Part shown: positions 58,105 to 64,000 of the stretch, piece by piece
How positions within the stretch are numbered: position 1 is the first letter of the stretch
How the letters are laid out: every line of letters begins with the position of its first letter
Assembly (NCBI RefSeq): GCF_034931405.1
Contig: NZ_JAYGHA010000031.1
Location: 12,029-76,028 of the forward strand
Source: RDYJ01 sp034931405
GTDB taxonomy: Bacteria > Cyanobacteriota > Cyanobacteriia > Cyanobacteriales > Nostocaceae
Length of the DNA stretch: 64,000 nucleotides
Direction of reading: 5' to 3'
Position numbers and translations under genes: made by a program
Notes under the pieces: generated by a model
What the model was told of the DNA's origin: nothing
What the model saw: only the letters and a program-made list of their open reading frames with translations
Databases searched by the model: none

Positions 58105-59148
58105 ATGTTGGGAATATCTCACCTGTTAATTAGTGGCACGGCTGCAAGTTTACTTTTAGGAACTGCCGATCCTGTAGTGATTGCTGTTGGGGCGATCGCT
58201 GGTTTACTTCCTGATGTTGATGTTTCCACCTCACCAGCAGGCCGCCTATTTCCTTGGATAAGTGGATATTTTCAGGAAACAATGCCGCACCGCAGTATGA
58301 CTCATTCAATAGTTGCATCGGCTGTAGTTGCGATCGCATCTTATGGAATATCAATATTTATTCCTCAATTATTACCAATAGCGTCAGCTTTAACAATTGG
58401 TTATACTTTCGGCTGGTTTGCTGATTGTTTTACTCGCGGTGGTGTGGAAATGTTTTGGCCTTCACCTGTGCGTTGTGTTTGTCCTGGGAATCGGAATTTG
58501 AGATTAAAAACTGGGAGTAATGCTGAATATTTTATACTTTGTATATTGATTGCGATCGCTCTATCAGCATTTAGCATCAATAGTAAGGGGGGAATATTAA
58601 CCCAGTTTAACCGCTTGATTGCTTCTACATCAGGTGTTCAAGGGGTTTATAATAGTTCGGGAAGTACCCACAAAATTATTGCCAATATCAAGGGAGTGAG
58701 AGCCGGTGATAGGTCAAAAGTTGATGGCCAATTTCAGATTATTCAACCTAACGGGACTGGATTTATAGTTTTAGAACCCACTACAAATAAACTATATAAA
58801 GCCGCAACTGACCCTGATAGTCAGATTGTTATTGAACAAATTACAGCAGATGTTGGTAAAGCTGCTATTACTACTATTGAATCGGTATTTGTGGAAGATC
58901 AGGTTATTGGGGAGGCGATAAATAAATTCAACAGAACTAATACAAATGTATTTATTAGTGGTGATTTAACTGTTGAGGATTTCGATACCTCAGTTTTACC
59001 AAGAGATCCTTATCAATTTAAGTTTATTGAAGCATCACCTAGTAATATTAAATTAGAAGCTGCACCGTTAAAAGCTGTGATGAAATTCTTAGGGGATGAA
59101 TTCGCAAGTGGCAGCTTACAAGTTCGGTCAATTACTAGCAGTCAATAA
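58105..59148 (+). CDS. YdjM/DUF457-type membrane metal-dependent hydrolase with C-terminal extension
   Basis: 347 aa. N-terminal part: GISHLLISGTAASLLLG, AGLLPDVDVS, and PHRSMTHSIV carry the His/Asp metal residues of the YdjM family; about four membrane helices cover residues 5-175. The extension 180-347 is soluble, beta-rich, and includes IVLEPTTNKLYKAATDPDSQ. Family members act on phospholipid- or LPS-like substrates or are of unknown role. A motif copy at 59086 is translated as KFLGDEF. Confidence 0.78.
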   Translation: MLGISHLLISGTAASLLLGTADPVVIAVGAIAGLLPDVDVSTSPAGRLFPWISGYFQETMPHRSMTHSIVASAVVAIASYGISIFIPQLLPIASALTIGYTFGWFADCFTRGGVEMFWPSPVRCVCPGNRNLRLKTGSNAEYFILCILIAIALSAFSINSKGGILTQFNRLIASTSGVQGVYNSSGSTHKIIANIKGVRAGDRSKVDGQFQIIQPNGTGFIVLEPTTNKLYKAATDPDSQIVIEQITADVGKAAITTIESVFVEDQVIGEAINKFNRTNTNVFISGDLTVEDFDTSVLPRDPYQFKFIEASPSNIKLEAAPLKAVMKFLGDEFASGSLQVRSITSSQ

Positions 59149-59152
59149 ATTT

Positions 59153-59431
59153 ATGTCAGAAGAAACAGTTACTATATTTGAAACATCAACACCACCAGCA
59201 AAGATAAATCTTGACTATTTTATAAATGATATTGTGGCTTTTTATGAATGCTGTTCACTTGAGCCAAAACGATATCTATTTTATTACAATGGAACAGCAG
59301 AAAGTATTGCAGGATTTTTAGCTACAATTGGATTTGAGGATATTAAAATTTTAAGAAAAGTATCCGTTTCTGATTCTAATGAAACTATTACCTGGAATGG
59401 AAGAACTAAACACCAAGCACTAGAAAATTAA
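59153..59431 (+). CDS. Small hypothetical protein, 92 aa
   Basis: ATG 59153 is preferred; an upstream in-frame start at 59096 would overlap the preceding gene by 53 nt. Soluble alpha/beta, beginning MSEETVTIFETSTPPAKINL. No family recognised. It lies 4 nt before the HerA-like gene and is surely part of that operon. Confidence 0.6.
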   Translation: MSEETVTIFETSTPPAKINLDYFINDIVAFYECCSLEPKRYLFYYNGTAESIAGFLATIGFEDIKILRKVSVSDSNETITWNGRTKHQALEN

Positions 59432-59435
59432 AATA

Positions 59436-60521
59436 ATGATTAAACCACTACCACAAGCTACGCTTAAACCACAGAATAAAGTAATTGAGCCAAAGCGATC
59501 GCACTCTGGCATATTCTTAGGGGAAAAGTGTTACTGGAATCCTGCTAACTTACGAAATGGACACGCTGTAATTTTAGGAACTTCTGGTAGTGGTAAGACT
59601 CAAACCTTGAAGTCAATGGCTTATGAATTACCATCATTATTCCCAAAGATTAAAATTATTTTAATTGATTTTCATGGGGATTTAGAGTTACCCGATGAAG
59701 TTTGTTATAAATTAGATGCTGAATCACCACACGGTTTAAATCCACTCGTCCTGGATTTAGATCCTAGAGGTGGTGGACCAGACTTGCAAGCGATCGCAGT
59801 TGCTGCCATACTGCGTAAATCACTAAGACTTGGTGACAATCAACAGGGCTTAATATTAAATGCCTTTATTACCTGTTACGAAAGTAGGGGAATATTTCAG
59901 AAAAAACAATCAACATGGACTAATCAACCGCCCACATTTGCTGATTTAGAAGCTGAATTAGAAAGCCGTGTAGAGGATGGTTGTAAAGATTCAGAAAAAC
60001 TATTATTGAAAATGGCTGCTACGTTTAAATATGGCATATTTAGCAAGCCGCAGCCGTCGTTAAATTTTCCATTGGTTAGATTTGACTTATCAGCATTAGC
60101 TAAAGTACCTGGATTATCAGCTATAGCCGCAGAAACTCTTTTAAAACAATTATTGGATTCTCATAAATTGCAGGGTGAAATTAAAGATAAAACACCTCGT
60201 TGTTACGTCATCTTGGATGAGTGTAAAGAAGTCAAATCATCAGAAACCCTGGCGAGAATATCAGCAGAAGCCCGTAAATTTGGATTATGTGCAGTTGTGG
60301 CTAGTCAACGCGATGCCCACATATCAGGAGAAGTTTTAGCTAATTCGTCTCTCAAATTGGTATTATCAGTAGATGATACTGAAATTGCTAGTGTTAAGAA
60401 GAGATTTAGATTTTCAGAGTCAATGATTGCTTCTTTACAGCCATTAGAGGCATTAGTTAGGATGGATGGAGATGGTATAAAAACTAAAATTTTACCTTTT
60501 TATGAACGTCACAAAGAGTAA
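59436..60521 (+). CDS. HerA/TraG-like DNA-pumping ATPase
   Basis: 361 aa. Walker A VILGTSGSGKTQT (about 46-58), Walker B CYVILDECKEV (about 245-255) and the downstream LCAVVASQRDAHIS match HerA/FtsK/TraG-type ATPases (DUF87-like). It would bind or move DNA in transfer or processing, with the neighbouring membrane and coiled-coil genes as likely partners. A motif copy at 59514 is translated as GIFLGEKCYW. Its end overlaps the next gene by 20 nt. Confidence 0.85.
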   Translation: MIKPLPQATLKPQNKVIEPKRSHSGIFLGEKCYWNPANLRNGHAVILGTSGSGKTQTLKSMAYELPSLFPKIKIILIDFHGDLELPDEVCYKLDAESPHGLNPLVLDLDPRGGGPDLQAIAVAAILRKSLRLGDNQQGLILNAFITCYESRGIFQKKQSTWTNQPPTFADLEAELESRVEDGCKDSEKLLLKMAATFKYGIFSKPQPSLNFPLVRFDLSALAKVPGLSAIAAETLLKQLLDSHKLQGEIKDKTPRCYVILDECKEVKSSETLARISAEARKFGLCAVVASQRDAHISGEVLANSSLKLVLSVDDTEIASVKKRFRFSESMIASLQPLEALVRMDGDGIKTKILPFYERHKE

Positions 60522-61704
60522 TCAATTATTAATAAATATTGGACTGTTAATAGCGATCGCTTTATCAGTAATTCTAATGGGAAAACTTAAACCACAGGAT
60601 AAACCAGCGATCGCACAAAATCCCATCGTGGAAAATGCTGATGAAGAGGATCAAGAAGAATTTACCAGCCCTCTACAGAAAGACCGTCCTTTGAGAATGA
60701 GTTTGTCTGTAGATAACCCTAGTTACCTAAAGGTCAGACTGAATGATGAGATTAAAATAGGGGATATAATCTCTGACAATTCAACAGAAAGGCAACGGTT
60801 AGAACGTCAAAAAAAATCAATTAAATTACAGATTGATAATCTAAAATCTAAAACTCTAATTGCTCCTACACCACCACCACCCACACCATTAATAAGAAGT
60901 CTTCCTGATTCTGCTTTTGAAGAAGAGCAAGCTAATATATCTCAAGCTGAACTTAAATTACAACAAGCCAAATCTATTTTAAATAGTCGTTCCAAACTTT
61001 TAACAACAGATAATCCAGAGCGTCGCGCAGAATTTGAAAAAGCTGGGGCATCATTAGCGATCGCTTCCCAAAAAATTCAAGAGCAAGAACAGATGATAGC
61101 TGCAATGAATGATATGAAAATGCAGCCGGAAATCTTGCAACATGAACAATCTAAATTAAGAAAATTACAATCTGAATTAGATCAAGCGCGATCAGAAGTT
61201 GAGCAATCACAGGCTAAATTATCAGCCGCTGCAATTATTCAAAGTCAAGAACTAGAACAATTAAAAACTAATGTAATTTTGGCAGAATCAGAATTAAAGA
61301 TAGCGAAATCTAGGCTAGAGTCTGCTATTAATCGTCGTCAAATTCAAGAGTATCAGGCATCAGTAGAAGAGAGTAAGCGATCGCAAACTATCACTCAATC
61401 AAATCAAGATTATGAAAGATCAAGACTACAGTATGAAGAGGCTACCAGAAATAAGGATTACCAGCTTGCACAATTAGGTATTTCACTAAGTGCAATCGAA
61501 GATAAATTAGCTGATATTCCTATTGTGAGAAGTCCGCGAAATGGGTATATTAAAAAAGTTAAGCCCTGGGTAGGTAAAGATGGTAAATATACGACAACTA
61601 TCACTATTGTTTCTAACAATATTTCCCTTAATAATAAATCCAGTAACGGCACAAAATCCACAATCACGACAAACACCGACAGTAACACCGACAAACCCCG
61701 CTAA
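60502..61704 (+). CDS. HlyD-like membrane-fusion coiled-coil protein
   Basis: 400 aa with one N-terminal membrane helix (LLINIGLLIAIALSVILMG), an HlyD-type beginning (YLKVRLNDEIKIGDII), two long coiled-coil arms (about 95-330) with Pro-rich bend (TPPPPTPL), and the returning half-barrel IVRSPRNGYIKKVKPWVG. This is the layout of periplasmic adaptor proteins linking an inner-membrane pump to an outer-membrane channel. The first 20 nt overlap the HerA-like gene; the last 125 nt overlap the next gene. Confidence 0.75.
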   Translation: MNVTKSNQLLINIGLLIAIALSVILMGKLKPQDKPAIAQNPIVENADEEDQEEFTSPLQKDRPLRMSLSVDNPSYLKVRLNDEIKIGDIISDNSTERQRLERQKKSIKLQIDNLKSKTLIAPTPPPPTPLIRSLPDSAFEEEQANISQAELKLQQAKSILNSRSKLLTTDNPERRAEFEKAGASLAIASQKIQEQEQMIAAMNDMKMQPEILQHEQSKLRKLQSELDQARSEVEQSQAKLSAAAIIQSQELEQLKTNVILAESELKIAKSRLESAINRRQIQEYQASVEESKRSQTITQSNQDYERSRLQYEEATRNKDYQLAQLGISLSAIEDKLADIPIVRSPRNGYIKKVKPWVGKDGKYTTTITIVSNNISLNNKSSNGTKSTITTNTDSNTDKPR

Positions 61705-62584
61705 AACAACTCCGACAACTACGACAGATGATTTTGTAGAGGAAGTAGATCCCGAAGAAGCAGAAGCAAAAGCTGATCAACTTTCCCCTAAGAATCAGCA
61801 AAATCCTTTTGTCAGACCGGATATTGATAAACTCTTAACTGAGCAGTTTAATGATGATATGTGGCGAATTATGAGGGGTGGTCTACCTTGTTTAGAAACC
61901 ACATCAGCCTGTCTCGATCAATTACAATCAAGGTCTGTTAGTGGATCACCATTACTTAAAGAGCTTGACAGTAGAATACAAGAAGCGAATGATCAAATTA
62001 ATGACGCTAGAAGTCGTAATGTTAAAACTGTAAGACTCTCAATATTAACTCCCGCTTTACAATATTTACTAGGTCCAACTCCACAACCAGGACAGCCACA
62101 GCCGCAAGGTAGAGGTTTAATAGATAATTTATTAGGAGTATTTAGGGGTGATACTGGTTTAATCAACGGATTACTTAATGTAATTGGTATTCCCTTTTTT
62201 CAAGGCAGTCAAGGAGCTAACACAGAAGCTAATCGTAACTCAATAGCGATCGCCGACCTTCAAGTTAAAGTTGCTGAATTGCAACGCGCACGCGCACAGT
62301 TAGCGGATACTACCAGAGAAAAAGTAGCAGTAAGTTTAATTAAATTTGACGAAGCGCGGACTGATTTTCAAGTAGCTCAAGTTGTGGGAGCAAGAGCAAT
62401 TGATCAATTTAAAGTCTTTGAACTTAGATATATTCGGGGCAATAACGATACAGAATCTTATTTAGCCAAGCAGAATCAACTTGACAACATCAAAGCTAAT
62501 ACTTATTCTTCTTGGGGGAAAATGAGGCGATCGCTATTTGAAATTAAATTGTTAGTCTTGGGTGTGAAAGATGCTGAAATTTAA
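61580..62584 (+). CDS. Secreted helical protein, possibly TolC-like
   Basis: 334 aa. A Sec signal peptide (LSLLFLTIFPLIINPVTA) is encoded entirely within the end of the HlyD-like gene. After a Thr/Pro-rich linker come a conserved LPCLETTSACLDQLQSRSVS segment and long helices (VKVAELQRARAQLADTTREK; ARTDFQVAQVVGARA), reminiscent of the helical hairpins of TolC-like proteins, though I see no clear repeats of a full channel. The pairing with an HlyD-like gene supports an export or transfer role. A motif copy is translated as LSPKNQQ (61783) and another as SSWGKMRR (62509). Confidence 0.6.
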   Translation: MVNIRQLSLLFLTIFPLIINPVTAQNPQSRQTPTVTPTNPAKTTPTTTTDDFVEEVDPEEAEAKADQLSPKNQQNPFVRPDIDKLLTEQFNDDMWRIMRGGLPCLETTSACLDQLQSRSVSGSPLLKELDSRIQEANDQINDARSRNVKTVRLSILTPALQYLLGPTPQPGQPQPQGRGLIDNLLGVFRGDTGLINGLLNVIGIPFFQGSQGANTEANRNSIAIADLQVKVAELQRARAQLADTTREKVAVSLIKFDEARTDFQVAQVVGARAIDQFKVFELRYIRGNNDTESYLAKQNQLDNIKANTYSSWGKMRRSLFEIKLLVLGVKDAEI

Positions 62585-62862
62585 TTATCATCAATAATTT
62601 TACATTCATCTGGTGAAAGATTAAAATAACAAACTGGATATTCTTTATTAGGTTCTTTCACAAAAATAATATTATTACCAGATTTAAATATTCTGGGATA
62701 ATTTATCATTTCAGAGCAATTATCTTTTAATTGATATTCATTAAAAGGAAAGTTAGGGGATACAATATGATTTTCAATAATAAAATTCCTAGATGGATTT
62801 TCTATAAAAATCATTCCACAAGAATTAGCAATTAATATTTGAAATGCAGCAAGTAATTCCAT
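62581..62862 (-). CDS. Small hypothetical protein, 93 aa
   Basis: Begins MELLAAFQILIANSCGMIFI, a hydrophobic first 20 residues that may be a weak signal or membrane segment, followed by a charged Asn-rich part. Its stop overlaps the end of the upstream convergent gene. Function unknown; moderately doubtful. Confidence 0.5.
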   Translation of the reverse strand: MELLAAFQILIANSCGMIFIENPSRNFIIENHIVSPNFPFNEYQLKDNCSEMINYPRIFKSGNNIIFVKEPNKEYPVCYFNLSPDECKIIDDN

Positions 62863-62910
62863 TTTAAAAAGATTAAGCCTAGAAATTTATCTAGGCAGAA
62901 TAATTAATTT

Positions 62911-63555
62911 TTATGGTGCAAGCCATGAAGTATTGGCAGGAGCATATGGCGTGTTAGACGAACAAATCGGCGCTCCTGCTGCTACTTTTAAAGCAGATTT
63001 TGTGTAATTTGTTCCGTTCACCGCAATAGTTGCGGGAAAATCGACTGTTTCACTAAAACGAACTACACCAAATCCGCAAGCATTAAAAGTTACATTTCGG
63101 AATGCTTGAGCCATGTATTCAATTTTGGCCGCTTGCCCGACAAAACTTGAATCATAGTTAATTACATCACCGGAAGGAGTTTTGAATGTTCCTGGAGCGG
63201 GCATGGAAAAACTTCCTTGTTGGCATTGAGTCGAAACTACTGGCAATGCTGATATATCTATAGTTGCATCATTGATTTTTATGCTAGTAGGGGGATTTGC
63301 CCCTAAACTACTAGCTGATATTCGTACTTCGCCGCAGCTTCCGCGAACTCTAGCAGATGTTCTGCGTGTCAGAACACTGACAACGGCTGATGGTGTGCTT
63401 CCCATTCCATTATTTGTAACTACTAATCCACCATTACCACCAGTAGCCATATAAACATTATCCCCTTTGTAAGGAATGGCATTAGCTTCTAGTGGGAAAC
63501 TAAGGGGAGCGATCGCAATACCAATCAAAGATAATGTTGAACGAATTTTTTTCAT
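62911..63555 (-). CDS. Secreted hypothetical protein, 214 aa
   Basis: Signal peptide (TLSLIGIAIAPLSFPLEANA) and a mature beta-rich protein with TPSAVVSVLTRRTSARVRGS, FKTPSGDVINYDSS and two or three Cys. No family recognised. It is divergent from the thermonuclease-like gene. The envelope location is well supported; function is not. Confidence 0.65.
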   Translation of the reverse strand: MKKIRSTLSLIGIAIAPLSFPLEANAIPYKGDNVYMATGGNGGLVVTNNGMGSTPSAVVSVLTRRTSARVRGSCGEVRISASSLGANPPTSIKINDATIDISALPVVSTQCQQGSFSMPAPGTFKTPSGDVINYDSSFVGQAAKIEYMAQAFRNVTFNACGFGVVRFSETVDFPATIAVNGTNYTKSALKVAAGAPICSSNTPYAPANTSWLAP

Positions 63556-63624
63556 TTTACTTTATAAAAGCATCAAGTGATAATATAGTTGCACAGATAA
63601 TATTGATACCGCAAGCTTTGTACT

Positions 63625-64000
63625 ATGAAATTTTTTAACAAATTTTTGTACTTGATTTTGTACATTTTTCTGGGGTCTAGTACATGGTATTTATTAAGTA
63701 GTTATTTATCTGGTACAACCAGGTCAAAGCCGCTTGAGCCAAAGCTTTCAATTGTACCAGCACCAGAAGAATGGCAAATTATTAGCGTTCATGATGGTGA
63801 TACCATTAAAGTTGAAAAGAGTGGAATTACTGAAAGAATTAGATTATGTGGAATTGATGCCCCAGAGATTTCACAGTTATTAGGAAAAGAATCTAGGGAT
63901 TATTTGCGCTCTTTAATTCCAGTGGGAAAAATTGTACAAATATCAGTAGTAGATGCTGACAGGTACAACCGCAAAATAGGAGAAATATTTATAGATGGAA
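63625..64000 (+). CDS. Thermonuclease (SNase-like) protein, 5' part
   Basis: The first 125 codons are in the window. An N-terminal hydrophobic anchor (FLYLILYIFLGSSTWYLLSS) is followed by a staphylococcal-nuclease-like domain: VHDGDTIKVEKSG, ERIRLCGIDAPEISQLLGKE and VDADRYNRKIGEIFI. The Asp and Arg of the active site are visible (DGDT; RIRLCGIDAPE). It should be an exported or membrane-bound nuclease; the gene continues beyond the window. Confidence 0.88.
   Translation, partial: MKFFNKFLYLILYIFLGSSTWYLLSSYLSGTTRSKPLEPKLSIVPAPEEWQIISVHDGDTIKVEKSGITERIRLCGIDAPEISQLLGKESRDYLRSLIPVGKIVQISVVDADRYNRKIGEIFIDG

Noticed and set aside
859..62520. Dispersed motif as a rho-independent terminator or DNA hairpin
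   Set aside because: It has only a weak TTC/GAA dyad, no stable stem and no following T-run, and it occurs inside genes and before start codons.
1..64000. Insertion sequences, tRNA and rRNA genes
   Set aside because: No transposase-like protein, tRNA fold or rRNA sequence was recognised by reading; a covariance-model search would be needed to exclude small RNAs.

Overview
The window looks like part of a large plasmid, or a plasmid-like accessory region, from a filamentous heterocyst-type cyanobacterium (Nostocales: Nostoc, Anabaena, Dolichospermum and relatives). The HIP1 octamer GCGATCGC recurs throughout. A Nostoc-type heptanucleotide repeat lies at 2106-2138, and many proteins are of kinds common in Nostocales. 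Plasmid character is shown by a ParA-type partition ATPase with a small DNA-binding partner between identical 28-nt repeats (54.3-55.3 kb), a KfrA-like protein, a pRiA4b ORF-3-family protein, a tyrosine recombinase, several ribbon-helix-helix (RHH) proteins and a HerA-like ATPase. No rRNA, tRNA, CRISPR array or complete insertion sequence was seen.

Layout. 1-2.7 kb: a small operon in which a C5 cytosine methyltransferase gene lies wholly inside, and in a different frame from, a 757-codon gene. 3.0-13.0 kb: a diversity-generating retroelement (DGR) joined to a MoxR/vWA conflict-type operon. On the minus strand the order is RHH protein, EAD1-trypsin protease, membrane protein, EAD1-iSTAND-like protein, MoxR ATPase, vWA protein, FGE/C-type-lectin variable protein (VR2), Avd, reverse transcriptase and template repeat (TR). 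A second variable protein (VR1) faces the cassette from the plus strand. Adenine-only differences between TR and both VRs show that it has been active. 13-23 kb: small plasmid genes (RHH, HNH, integrase, GST, amidohydrolase, membrane-anchored M15-like peptidase). 23.4-33.8 kb: a probable defence island with an XRE regulator, a large Eco57I-like methyltransferase/nuclease, a KilA-N protein, a sigma-70 factor fused to a domain shared with that methyltransferase, and a PLD-SNF2 helicase. 33.8-43 kb: mostly plus-strand accessory genes (PhnD-like binding protein, e(P4) phosphatase, CutA, GNAT, cupin, nuclease). 43-51 kb: minus-strand genes (RTX protein, CoiA-like, RecD2-like helicase, pRiA4b ORF-3 protein, broken GIY-YIG gene). 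51-64 kb: partition locus, KfrA-like protein, ATPases, HlyD-like and helical secreted proteins, and the start of a thermonuclease-like gene.

A striking feature that the genes do not explain is a very short dispersed repeat, consensus TTCTTRRGGGAAA (reverse TTTCCCYYAAGAA). I count 46 copies including near-matches. They lie between genes, at stop codons, just before start codons and inside reading frames. None was found in three blocks of about 10 kb: the DGR/conflict island, the methyltransferase-helicase island and the RTX-RecD2 block. The repeat therefore seems to mark the older backbone, with the copy-free blocks probably recent arrivals.
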